From Golubevia sp. BC0850 (taxonomy: Eukaryota; Basidiomycota; Exobasidiomycetes; Golubeviales; Golubeviaceae): DNA of 64,000 nt. Below, piece by piece: positions 34,694 to 45,610 of this stretch. The position numbers and the translations under genes were made by a program. The notes under the pieces were generated by a model. The model was not told the DNA's origin and ran no database searches. It worked only from the letters and a program-made list of their open reading frames with translations. Numbering within the stretch: position 1 is the stretch's first letter; each line of letters opens with the position of its first letter. The DNA is taken from assembly GCA_012976225.1 (NCBI GenBank), contig JAAVVG010000019.1, positions 372,001 to 436,000 of the forward strand, read 5' to 3'.

Positions 34694-35754
34694 GCAGAGG
34701 ACTGATGCTCTCCTTTCATTGCTTTACATACCTTTCAAATTCGTTCGTTCTCATCAATACCTCAAATCTTATCTTGAATGTTCACGCCTCTTGCTTTCTC
34801 TTTGCTTCTCAATCCGACCTTCCCTTTGTCCTGCCTGCTTTCTCGCCACCGGCTTGAGGTCGGCTCATGAAATCACTCCCCCTGTCTTTGGCGAACGTTT
34901 AATTTTTGTTTGCTTTATTCTCCTAATATCGAAATTACGTTCTTTTCTTTCCAGCTTGTGGATCAACGGGTGGCATGATTGATGATACACTCTGCGATTT
35001 TCGACCCCGCAAACATAGATTCATGGTCAACCGTTTCGCTCTAAAACGAAATTTATGAAATTTTTACAAGTCGCTATCATACTATCATGCAAGCACTGGT
35101 GATTGGCCATTCTCAAACGAAAGAAGAAAATGGAGGGGAAGGAAATGTTAAATGCAGATTCGCTCATTGGCTATGTACAAGATCTCAAATCTGGAAGTTC
35201 GGAGACTTCTTTAGATCAAGAAAATTGATCGACGCCTCGGCGGATCGATGACGGTGAATGAAGCATTCCCTTCCCACGGACATTCTTCCCACTTCCCATT
35301 TGAAGACGTATGTAGATGCCCAATATGCACATATATGAAGGAAGTTAGAAGGGGGAGAAAGGAGTGAAGAGGGGGTAACAAGAAGGGAGGGGGAGGACAG
35401 AAGGGAGAAGAAGGGAGGGATTTTCAGGGCCGAGAGTCGCGTTATAAATCAACATGATATCATTCGCTCTTGGGACGCTCGTGTTAAAGTGCCACATCAG
35501 CCCATTTCAGACTCAAATCAAAATCGAGCCAATGGAAAGTGCCAAACCCTTTTGTGGATTAGAAATCAAGCCACTTCGCCTCGAAAGGGAGGAATCCACA
35601 CCACATTCCACAAAACTCAGCCCATCTCTTGCCCCTCAAAATCTCGTATAAAAGCCAATGTGACTCACTCCCTCTTCCTATTTCCTTCCTTCTCTGCAAT
35701 CTCTTCTTTCCTCTCTTTTACCAACAAACCAATCACATTCACTACCTAACAACC
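34694..35754. other. Intergenic region with a polypurine tract and promoter of the next gene
   Basis: About 1.06 kb. From 35336 to 35420 the plus strand is almost pure purine (AGAAGGGGGAGAAAGGAG-like). A TATAAAT near 35442 and a better placed TATAAAA at 35647 follow. The remainder is AT-rich and non-coding; 3' sequences of the upstream gene occupy the left side. Confidence 0.5.
35647..35653 (+). promoter_or_regulatory. TATA box for the GPI-type protein gene at 35755
   Basis: TATAAAA lies about 100 bp upstream of the start codon. A pyrimidine-rich stretch (CTCCCTCTTCC and on) follows, as expected around the transcription start of a well-expressed fungal gene. Confidence 0.65.
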
Positions 35755-36985
35755 ATGATGTTCTTCCAAGCCGCCACTGCTCTCTTCACCCTTGCCCTAG
35801 CTGGTGTTAAGGCTCAAGACAATGACCAAGATTCCATTTGTGACAAGTACAGCAAGGCTATCTTCATGAACAACAATGCAACCAGCCAAAAGACTCTATT
35901 GACTCTCGTTGTCAACACTGGTGAGTAATTTCTTCCAAACTGCAGCTTGGTTTTGAAGCCGTCGACTGACACCACTCATTCCACCTCCACTCTTCCTCCG
36001 ACATTTCAGCCTTGATCGGTAACTACTCTTCCGCTGCCAACCAATCCTACCCAGCGTTCGGTGGAATCCTCGGTCAAGAAGGAGACCTTGCCAAGTACTT
36101 CGATGGATCCATGGACACCACCAACCGTGGAGGTATGAAGACCAAGGTCAACTTCCTTGACGGAGGAGCAGCCACCCCACTCATGAACAACACTGCTGCT
36201 GACGACATGAACTCAAACCAATACAGACTTGTCACCCACTTATACGAGTAAGTAGTCTCAATACGCGCAGTGCGGAGCGCGCGCCGACTTCCCGACTGAC
36301 CTCCCCTCTCACCCTCTCACTTCCTTTTCACAGATACTTCGGAGCCCTTTTGGGGTGTTCCTCTCAATCCGATGATGACGACTCTGCCTTCATGAAGTAC
36401 CAAGGAGATGGTTCCATGTCTAAGGTCCACAGATTCATGGACTTGAACGCTCAAGAGGTGAGTGATGCTACCAGTATTTTTGGACTCTGTCTCACTTTGA
36501 CTGACCGGCTGTTCATCCCCGTTCCTCTTCTTCTCAATCAGATCAACTACTTCATCTCTCAAGTCGGAGCCGCCGCTGCTTCTTTCGGAGTCTCCTCAGC
36601 CGATATCACCACTGTTGCCAACTCCTTGAACTCAACCTTCAACTATAAGTGTCTCCCACCAGCTTCAGTTGCTGGATCTGCCAAGGTCTCTCAATCAATC
36701 TGTCTCGCAGAGTCATGCCCAGAAGCCTCTCCATCCAACTGCACTGCTTCAACCAACTCCTTCCCAGATGCTGCTGCCGCCGCCACCACCGACACCTCAG
36801 CTGAGAACGACTCAAACTCCAACACCAACAACAACGGAGACGATGCTGATCAATCTACTGGAGGATCAACTGGTGGATCGACTGGATCTGACGGATCTAC
36901 CGATGGAGCCTCTCACCAAATGGCCTCATACGCTATCGGTGCTACTCTCGGATTGGGTGCTCTAGCTGTCGCCACCCTCTTCTAA
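35755..36985 (+). CDS. Secreted GPI-anchored-type protein, basidiomycete family of unknown function
   Basis: Four exons (35755..35920, 36010..36247, 36334..36457, 36542..36985) encode 323 residues. A signal peptide (MMFFQAATALFTLALAGVKA) precedes QDNDQDSICDKYSKAIF. The conserved body reads TLLTLVVNTALIGNYS, DGSMDTTNRGG, VNFLDGGAATPLMNN, SNQYRLVTHLYEYFGALLGCS, HRFMDLNAQEINYFI and VSSADITTVANSLNSTFNYKC. This matches a secreted family widespread in Basidiomycota that I recall only as hypothetical proteins. Conserved Cys residues and sequons are spread through it. A Ser/Thr/Asn/Gly linker and a hydrophobic C-terminus (ATLGLGALAVATLF) indicate a GPI anchor. Codon use is biased toward C-ending codons compared with the neighbours, suggesting high expression. 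The function is unknown. Confidence 0.83.
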
Positions 36986-37784
36986 GCGAGTCCTTTGACT
37001 CGTCTTGGTTGAATATGGATTCAGTTCTCTCGGATACCTTTTCATTCTACCTTCGACTACCTATCTCTTCTCTATTCCAAAAAACAACTTTTCTTTCATT
37101 TCAATTGCCATTTTAAACTTATAATACATACCACTTATTGATTCTTGTACTGTTCGAATCCTATGTAGTATCTTAACTTCAATTTGATTCGTCCGGAAAC
37201 CGGAATTTCTGTTTGTTTGCTTTACGGTCTCATTCTTACACTCAAGAGCATCCACCACACCTCCAAGCAATGTACGAACAGTTCAGCATTCTCTAAATGG
37301 ACTGAAGGAAATCTCAAGACGGTCGAAAGCTCGAAACAAGCAGCTCCAGCCAGGGAGAGAGGCGGAAAGGATGGTGGAGTGAGAAGCAAGTTTGGGGGGA
37401 GGCAGAAGCAGCCCATCGCAGACGATCACGGTGATCAACGCAGAGCCGAACGTTGAATTTAGGTGAGCAGCTTTCTGTTCTCAGATGGTGGGAAGCCCGT
37501 ATGAAAGCTCAAAGCAGCGAAGAGAGGTTGGGAGAACTGATGGACGACTTAGACCTTCCACCTGAGCTACGTTCGACCTTGCTCTACTTCTTTCCTCTGC
37601 CCTGTTTGTTGAAATCAAACTCAACTTCATAAAATCGTAGTGAAGCTGGTGGATTAGTAGAGAGGGCGTGACATACAGTCAGTTCAATCAATTCCACAAT
37701 TCTCCATCTTCTCCTCCAAGATCTTGCTTCTGCCGCTAGAGACAGTCATGATGAGACCTTTCTAGTGAACAGCACTTCTGGTGA
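36986..37784. other. Intergenic region upstream of the NPP pseudogene
   Basis: The expected first exon of the phosphodiesterase, with its metal-binding Asp in a SxDGFR-type motif, should lie here but was not found in any frame. A 43-codon ORF from about 37501 (MKAQSSEERLGELMDD) is not recognised. The left part is AT-rich 3' flank of the preceding gene. Confidence 0.4.
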
Positions 37785-39243
37785 ATGACTCTAGCTGAAA
37801 TGGTTCCAATCTTCCCGACTCTGACTTTCCCAAACCACTGGTCAATTCTAACTGGATTGAATGCAGAAGATCATGTAATAATAGCGAACGATTTCTCTTG
37901 GCTTTCAGGGGAAACGTTCAAGTACACTGATCCAGAGATGTCGTGGGATTCAGACTGGTGGAAAGGTCAGCCAGCCTCTTTGGGTGACAGTTGAAAGGAG
38001 TGGAGGTGAGTCCACCGGAAGAGTTTTTCGTTTCGAGGAGGGATCTTCCCACCGACGCTCTCTCTTCTCGACCTTCTCTCTCTATGCGCTTTGCTCCTTC
38101 CATTTATCTACTCTTCTAGTTCCAGCTGCTGTTCTGATGTCGCCAGGACCGCCTGTGACTTCAGAAGGTGACCAAGCTTCACTCTTTCAGAAGTATGAAT
38201 CGAATTGGACTTCGCAAGATGGAAAGGACAAATTGAAGAATGGCTGGATTTGGACATGGAAGCTGCAATCTCTAGACCTCAAATCATTTGTGGCGAGTCC
38301 TCTGAGAAGAGAGATTTTTATTTTCTGACCTCTCGAGTCCAATCTCACCACTACTTCCTACTTTCGCTCCTCAGCATACGTCCCAGATGTAGATGCCACA
38401 GCTCATCACTACGGACCAGAATACGCCGAAACTTACTCAGTTCTTTCAGAAACAGATCTCTTCATAGCTTCAATCTGGAACTCGATCCGCTCAAGAAACT
38501 TAACTCAAGTCGTAGATTTGATCGTCGTAAGCGATCACGGAATGACTAGCACTTCCAATTCTAGATTGATATATTTAAATGACCTTCTAGGACCTAGTCT
38601 CTTTTCCCAACTCAAGCAAGAACTTTGGCCAAATGTTGGGATCAAGTTCAAAGGTACCGAAGATCAACAAAAAGAAAGAATGAGAGAAGCTGAAATTGTT
38701 TTGAGAAAGGCTTCCGGAAATGTGAAAGCCTTCAAAGTCTATCGAAAGGAAGAGATTCCTGAAGGTTGGAGCTGGAAGAAAAGTGAGAGATTGGCTGAAT
38801 TGTTGTTGATCCCTGAGATCGGTAGGTCTTTCACTTCACGAGATGAGATGCGATTATACGCTGTTGATGGCGTTTATCAACCTTTGGGGTGAGTGACCTA
38901 TGAGAACACGAAGCTTGCTGGAGAGCCAGATCAGCTAAGAAGAGTTGGATCAGTGGGTCGTTACGAATGATCTCTTCCTTTCGTTTGCAAAGTCCTAACC
39001 TCGACCTCTCCTTCTTCCTTTCTATTTTTCGACACCAGAAATCACGGCTATTCTCCTGAAGCTCCAGAAAAGTCAGCTATCTTCGTACCTTCTGGACCCT
39101 CTTTCAAACAGCTGGGCTTGCTACCTTCCTTGAAGAACCTGGAGATTTACAACCTTGTCACAGGACTTGTTGGAGTTCCAGAGGAAGCTAGGGCGGCGAA
39201 TAATGGGACGTTAGATTGGCAGACGTATTTAATACAATTTTGA
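37785..39243 (+). pseudogene. Ectonucleotide pyrophosphatase/phosphodiesterase (NPP family), probable pseudogene
   Basis: The family hydrolyses nucleotide phosphodiester or pyrophosphate bonds outside the cell or in the vacuole. Recognisable exons are 37785..38005, 38120..38292, 38375..38888 and 39039..39243. They hold the nucleophile region VPIFPTLTFPNHWSILTGLN, AEDHVIIANDF, WDSDWWKGQP, PAAVLMSPGPPVTSEG, PDVDATAHHYGP, the metal motif VVSDHGMTST, and the terminal NHGYSPEAPEKSAIFV. Defects: the N-terminal exon with the first metal-ligand Asp and the signal or membrane anchor is missing; near 37967-37975 a tandem CAGC copy (4 bp extra) shifts the frame before LWVTVERSG; and exon 2 changes frame once more between about 38180 and 38215. 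The second intron starts with GC (GCGAGT). The coding likeness is otherwise strong, so the decay looks recent, or assembly errors should be excluded. Confidence 0.72.
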
Positions 39244-39370
39244 CGCTTACAAGTTTATGAAGTCGTCTACATCTCCGAAAGTTCATCTTTCTGATCCTAC
39301 TTCCCAACCAACAACCTTCACTATTTGACCATCTGAAAGAATCATACACAATCTCTTGAACTGTCGATCT

Positions 39371-41681
39371 TTACCAACTGAACCCTTCTTCGTGGTAGTC
39401 AATACCCTTCAGACTTGTCGAGATAGCCCTCGCATCGTCACAGAACACTGAAGGACCACAGGCAATGACGGTCATGTCTTTTCCCCTAGATCCAATCCCT
39501 GAAGCTTCGTGTGACAATCTGATGATCTCTGCTAAATCTGGTCATTTGCTTCTGAGGAACAATTGAATTTGAGGAGAGAGAGCTTGCAACCTTGCTCTCT
39601 AATTTTCCTCACTCGAAGAATCCTTTGCCTCCAACCTAGAGCTTGGCTCTTCGACTTGAGTTGTTGCTGACCCTCTAGACGATCTGTCATCTGAAGAGGT
39701 CACTTTCGAGAGAGCTGGAGGACTAGGATCGGCTTTACTGCGAGGCTTCTCTTCGTCTCTTGTTGAATTCGAAGGTGACCTTTCAGTGAGGGAAATGGTG
39801 ATCGAGAGCGCGTTTGATCTTGGACTTGATGAAGACTTTAACTTGGAAGTAGCTTCTTCTAGGTAAGGAACAATGATGGATAGCATCTCAGTCTTCTTGA
39901 TGGCCCAAATCAGATGGACTTCTTTGGGGGATTGAGACTCTGTTGCTGGATCTGGATTCTCCGCCCTGCGTACGTAATACCGACCCCGCCAGCCAGGATC
40001 AAAGCGACATCATGATGGAGCTGAAAAGTGAAAGGAGTATTTGTGTCACTTTTCAGAAAAGTCGGTGTTTTCTGGTCCCGTTGTTCTGTTTACAATTTTC
40101 TACTCACATCCAGCGAGTGGCCGTATGGACCTTCAATGATGACCGTTGCTGGCCCATTTTGACCCCGAGATCTCTCCATCAACTTCCGAGTGAACCCACT
40201 CTTAGGCCTGATAGCGAGACCCAGATAAGGAGAGGAATCATCACCAACACTGACCACCGTGAAGGGATGAGAAGTATAAGCTTCGATACTTGCGTGCCTT
40301 AGGAATACATGGCAACCAGCTTTCCACCTTGCCACTGATTTCTTCGAGATCCCAGCTGGTCGAATTCTGAGAATCAATGGTTGATCTGGATCACTAGACG
40401 GAGCAGAAATGAGGCTAGCTTTGCTGAGTTGAAGTCCTTTGGAACCGTCGAATCCTATATTCAAGGCGATCTGCCTGCCACCCTCACGATTCGATCAAAG
40501 ACCCAAAGAGCAACGCAGACCTAGATCCAATTGACGTAGTCTTGAAATCTTGAAGAAGCTAGAAGAACGTGGTAGTATACGCTGACGATTCCGAGAACTC
40601 CAAAAATCACATGCAGGATGTAGAAAAGCTGAGAACAAGAAACAAGATGTAATATAAGATCACTGATTTCTCCGTGTTGAAGCCGGAGACATTCCACTCA
40701 CCTCGTAACCAGCTCTTCTCACTTCTCTGATGGCGAGTACCAGCATGAATGAGAAGACGAGAGTGGAAACAATTCCCCAGATGGAGTAAGTCAACATGCC
40801 TTTGTAATAGTGCTCAGCTCCGAAGAGAAAAGCGTATAGCGAGTAGCCGATCGAGTGTAGGACTGGAGAGTGAACGGAAGGATCAGCCACTGTTTTAATT
40901 TTTGAGAGAGGGAGAAAACTCACTGGTTTGCATCACGGACATTCTAGCCATCCATCTATGAAGAACCATTTGTATTTTGAGACTCATGGCTCCGAAGGTC
41001 AGAAGCTGAGTTGGCAAGTTCCTTCCAGAGAGAAGAAAGACCAAGATCAACTGAGCGACACTCAGAATGCCAGTTCTGTTGGAGAAGTACCTCACTAGCT
41101 GAATGTAGTTCGACTTTTCAGGGAAGTCGTAGTTTTTGACTCCATCGGGAGTTGGGGTGTAGAAAGCCACGATTTCAACGATATTGGCGATCAGAACTGC
41201 TGTCAAGGCCAGTGTTTGAGACCTCAATGGCAGCTGCAAAGTCAAAGTCGAAGCCGGAAATAGGCTGACCAGTTCTTTGTGCTTTCTCTTGAAGAGCGGT
41301 CGCTTTGAAGCTTGGGTCAAGAAACTTGGGATTCTGCGTCTTAGAAAAGTTAAACCTGCGACTACTGAAGCCACGAGAAATAGTAAACCTGCAGTCCCAA
41401 GAATAGCGTAGCTGATTGATTGAGTGGCAACGGGGTAGAAGCGTCAAATTTCCACTCTCTCTCTCTCAAAAAAAACAAAAAAAAAAAAACAATTCCTTCG
41501 AGCTTTTGATGACTTACGAAAGGACTGAAGGAATTAGGAATCCATTCCCGTAGTAAGAATTCAAGGTTTGCCTGTAGAGCAGAGCGTTATTCTGGCCAGT
41601 TGCCGTGTCGTTTGCAGAGAGCTGATTGAACTTCTTGAGATTGTAAGCTGACCAGATCCATGGTCTGGTAATACTAGCCAT
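39371..41681 (-). pseudogene. Ferric-chelate reductase / NADPH oxidase-like (FRE family), pseudogene
   Basis: The family is a plasma-membrane haem flavoprotein that reduces Fe(III) or Cu(II) outside the cell. Exons on the minus strand: 41518..41681, 40924..41411, 40702..40862, 40108..40628 and 39371..40020. The four haem-ligand histidines are present (LHRWMARMSV, LHSIGYSLY, FYILHVIFG, VYYHVLL), as are the FAD motif YTSHPFTVVS, the NADPH motif IIEGPYG, AGGVGIT, and the C-terminal IACGPSVFCDD ending in GFSW. The frame is broken several times: an in-frame TAG at 40521-40523 inside NWI-VCVALWVFDR, a shift near 40470-40485, a second shift near 39961-39972, then TAG at 39599-39601 and TGA at 39542-39544. 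Three stops plus two shifts make function very unlikely. The transmembrane half is intact, so a truncated membrane protein might still be made. Confidence 0.82.
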
Positions 41682-42222
41682 TTTGATTGTTTGGAGGAGA
41701 AGAAGGAGATGGAGGGAAAGATTCCTCTCTTCCTTTAACACCTCGTTGCACGTTGCGTTTTTCAATTTCCGCGTGGACACTGATGGATTGTGATTATAAT
41801 TCTTTGATTTCCATCTCCATCTTCTACCTCTCAAGCAATTGGATCTAATAGTCGCTACATGTGTAGGTAACCTATGTACTGAGTGACTGACTTGAAAAAG
41901 GCTCGAGATTTCGAAGAGAGCGAAACGAGATTGATACGACTAGAACAATTTTCCTAGCGGGAAGATAATCTCACGCGAACACCCAAACTCTCCCCATCTC
42001 CCTCCTCCCCTGTAACAGAAAGCGAAGCATGTAGCAAAAAGCCAAGACGATAGAAACAAAGCTGGTATGGCCTGATCAATCATTCCCTGCGGTCGTGGCC
42101 CTGCGGTCGCGCGGCTAGGCGCTGATGAGAAGAGATCCCAAATCCCATTACGAGAGGAATCCGCATCATTACATGCAAGAAAATTGCCATTTACAGTCTT
42201 AATCGAACATTAGTCGTTATCA
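41682..42222. other. Intergenic region with a short GC-rich direct repeat
   Basis: A 541-bp gap between two minus-strand genes. CCCTGCGGTCG occurs twice near 42085-42110 in a locally GC-rich patch. No ORF of interest was found. Confidence 0.4.
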
Positions 42223-44839
42223 TCAACCACTTCTGCATCCCCAAGAGGCCCAATCACCTTCGTCTTTATCCTCCAATTCTTCTCCCTCTGCCCATTGGGG
42301 GCAATCCGGACCTCCGTGAACGAACTCAGTTCCAAAGTTTCTTTCCAAGAAAATGGCAACAGAATTCTTAGCAGCCACTGTGCTGGTTTCCATAGTACTG
42401 ACAAGACTGTGAGGGGAGCAAAAAGTGGAGAGAGGTCAGCTTCTTGGAGAAACGAGAGAACGGACGTCGTTCGAGACTCACCTTTCCAATGCGTTGATGA
42501 AGAATAGATTATCGTCTGGCTCTACTGCAGGAAACTCTCGAGTCGGCTTGAGAACTGGATAAGCATCCCATTCTTTTCTGTGAACCCATTGAATGGAATC
42601 CCCCATGATTTCTACCAGCTTTTCGTCATTCATGGCCTGCGACGAAAAGATCTTGACGAGATGTTCGGTGGACAGTGAGCGCGAGCTGGAATTTCTAGAG
42701 CCTGGATCGAGTTTAGCTAAATAATTGAGAGAATTGAACTGAGTAAAACAAGATGAAAGGACTAAGGTGAACAAGCGGAGGCAAGACAGTCTGTTTCGAC
42801 TAAAGCTGTACTCACCTCCAGCTTTGGCTCATGCTTAGCTATATGTTCTCTTCTCTTCCATCTGAGAAAATCTAGATGCCAGAGACTGCTGCTCTTGGGG
42901 CCTGCCTTTCCTTGAGAAGCTCTTCTGACGGCACTGGCTGAGGTGAGAACTGTCGTCGGCACGTCGTCAGCTTTCCCTCGACCAAAATAAGCTGGAGAAG
43001 GATGACTGGCGTTGGTGACTAGGAGAGTCACGTGAAGGTGAACGTAGTCTGGCGTCGGAATGGTCTGTTTGTGTGAGAGAGGGAAGGGAGAGGGGTTCAA
43101 CAGGGACGAAAAATGTAGCTCATGCGATCTTGCAACAAGAACACTTACCCTATCTGTGTTGATCAAAGATACTCCAGAAGTCCTCCAAGGTGTCCCAATA
43201 AAGACAGCATCGTAAAGCTCTCCAAATCCACTCTTGGTACCGAGCCACCATTTGGCATCGTTCTTCTTGAACCCGAAATCATCTGCTTCTACGTATTCGC
43301 TCTCACTTGTTGAAACAATCGGCTCAGAGTTCCAACCTCTTCTGAAGGCTTCAATCTTCGAGATCTTGCCAGCTTTGAGCGCATCTGCGAAGCTGTCAAA
43401 CTTGACCAATCCGGTGACTTCACCATGGATTCCCATCCTCAATTTAGCTCCACTTCTACCAATCATTTCTTCAAAGATTCGATAGTTACCGGATCTGACA
43501 CCAGTAGCTCCAGAAGCAGCCTGAATGGATTCAGAGGAAGTTCGGAGGGCCAAAGGATGAGACTTTGTGCTCTTAGATCCATTGTTTTAGTCACTTACCA
43601 GAGAGACGCCACCCCCAATTCCATGAATAGTATCGACATTCTAAGAAGAGAAAGGGTTTAGAAGTCAGCGAGAGCTTCCCAAACTCTTTCTCGTTTTGAG
43701 TTTCACTCTCCCCCCCCTTCTTCTTTCTTCATTCTCACTCTTCCTCATTTCTTGTAAGAACTCACCTGGCCGTAGTTCACGCGAGTTGCCGCTTCTATCA
43801 TCTCCTCAACAAACAATCTAGAAACTCCATTGTTGTAAAACATGCTCTCTGCATCTTGAGCTGCCATTTCGGTGAAGTTGAGAGCCTTGGCTAAATCTTC
43901 AATCGAATGCCAAGGATAACCAGATTTAGTGAATGAATCTCTGTTACCGATGGATCCATTTGAAGAGTTAGAATCATTTCGATGACTTGGTCGATGTAAG
44001 AAAAAAGGATCGTAAAGCCTGAGGAAGCTTTTCACCAAAGTTGAAACCATTCCTTTGGCAGTGATTGGACTGTATCCATATCTCCAGAGAAACCTGGCTG
44101 AATTCCACCATCCTTCGTCGATACCCTGAGGAAAGTTGGGAAGGTGGGTGACTGACTTTAGAGTTGTGGCTTGGACGCTGCGCTTCAATTCCAATCGAGA
44201 CACTAACCTCTATTAGGAACTGTTGACCATCCCAGATTCCAAGTATGCTTTCAGGCTCTCCGATACGAGCTCCAGTTTCCAAGCCAAAGTCCTAAAGATG
44301 AGGAAAGATTGAAAGGGGGCTCCAATCAGCATGCTCTTCCGACTTCGATGAGTTCCCATGACGCCTTCCTTCTTTCTGTCCTTAGAAATAAAAGGTTCCT
44401 ACCATATCCATGATCCAACCTGGTAATCAGCAGTCATGAGCTCTTCAGAATCCTCTGACCACTTCATGATCCGACTGAGACTCACCTTGACGGCTCTCTT
44501 CAAATTTCTATTGACATCAGCAAAGATACTGGCACCTAATTCCACAGGATCATATGAATCATCCTCATAAGGATAAACTATCGCCGTTCTACCACCGATC
44601 CTTTCCTCCTTCTCAAAGACTGTGATCTCAATGTTAGAGGTGGAGAGCAATTGATTTGCCTTCGATAAGAAGTAAGCCGCAGAGGCTCCCGATGGACCAG
44701 AGCCAATGATAGCTATCTTGATTGGAGCTCCATTGGAAACTTGATTGGAGTTGAAAGCCAAAGGCTCAGCTTGAATGGAAGGAATCAAAGTGAGTAGGAG
44801 TAGGAGTGAGAACGATAGTGATTGAGGTAAGAACTTCAT
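42223..44839 (-). CDS. PCYOX1: Prenylcysteine oxidase family FAD protein
   Basis: Eight exons (44486..44839, 44208..44291, 43766..44125, 43599..43640, 43149..43520, 42816..43064, 42482..42738, 42223..42406) encode 633 residues with all phases matching. The enzyme oxidises prenylcysteines released by breakdown of prenylated proteins to cysteine and an aldehyde, usually in lysosome or vacuole. A signal peptide (MKFLPQSLSFSLLLLLTLI) leads into the FAD Rossmann motif IAIIGSGPSGASAAYFLSK, EKEERIGGR and PVELGASIF. Later family blocks are GIWDGQQFLIE, GYSPITAKGMV, NVDTIHGIGGGVSLAASGATGV, GNYRIFEEM, DAVFIGTPW, PTPDYVHLHVTL and the C-terminal METSTVAAKNSVAIFLERN. It is intact, unlike the two genes to its left. 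Animal and plant homologues are about 500 residues; the excess lies in acidic or Ser-rich loops. Confidence 0.92.
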
Positions 44840-45610
44840 CTTGCTGCTCCTTGGATCAGAGATTGAAAGAAAGAAAACTAAAGGAAGTTTTAGGGATCCC
44901 AGCCCACTGTTGAAGACTGGCCGGAAATGATAACGGGATGAAGCTGATGGTTGGGAAGGAAGCAAGCAAAAACCAAAAAGTACAACACCTTCGATCGACC
45001 CTTCGTTCGAGAGCCTTCGCTTCCAAGTTGATGGTCAGTAAGTATTTACAGAAAGAATATGTAATGAAAAAGATTGGGGAGATGAATGATACTGAAACAA
45101 AGAAAAAGCAATTCCAAAAGAGGCTTCACACATAAGCTCGACGGTAGAACAAGTCAAAGGGAAATCTTGGGGTGTTTTCGTTTCCAAGAACTCTGCCAGT
45201 ACAGACGAAAGGCTAGACAAATCAAAGAGATGGAATTCAGAAGGGAAATCGAGAATCGATGAGCTTGAGAGAAAGCTGAGAGAGCAGGGAGGAAGCAAGG
45301 ATCAAGGATCAAGGGAATCTGCTGCTGGGTAGGCAGATCACAGATGCTTGGGCAGACTAGGCGATGCCTTTTCCCTTCTTTCAAGATTAGATCTTAGAGT
45401 TAAGTTTCCTTCTAAGACTATCAGCCACTCATAACATGTTCCATTTTCCAGCTCATTCAGAGGAGAGATCTTGTGAGACCCATGGCTCACTCAGCCACTC
45501 TCTTTGCTTTCATGATGGTCAAGGCCCCGAATCTCTTAACTTTGAATTTCAAAACTGTCACCTCAAATAATGCTTTGTTTCATTCAATTAAGTCATAGAT
45601 TCATGAGACA
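44840..45610. other. Intergenic region, no gene supported
   Basis: About 770 bp between the prenylcysteine oxidase start and the RPAP3 3' end, both on the minus strand. The small ORFs are unrelated to known proteins and have no splice links. Nothing else is seen. Confidence 0.4.
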
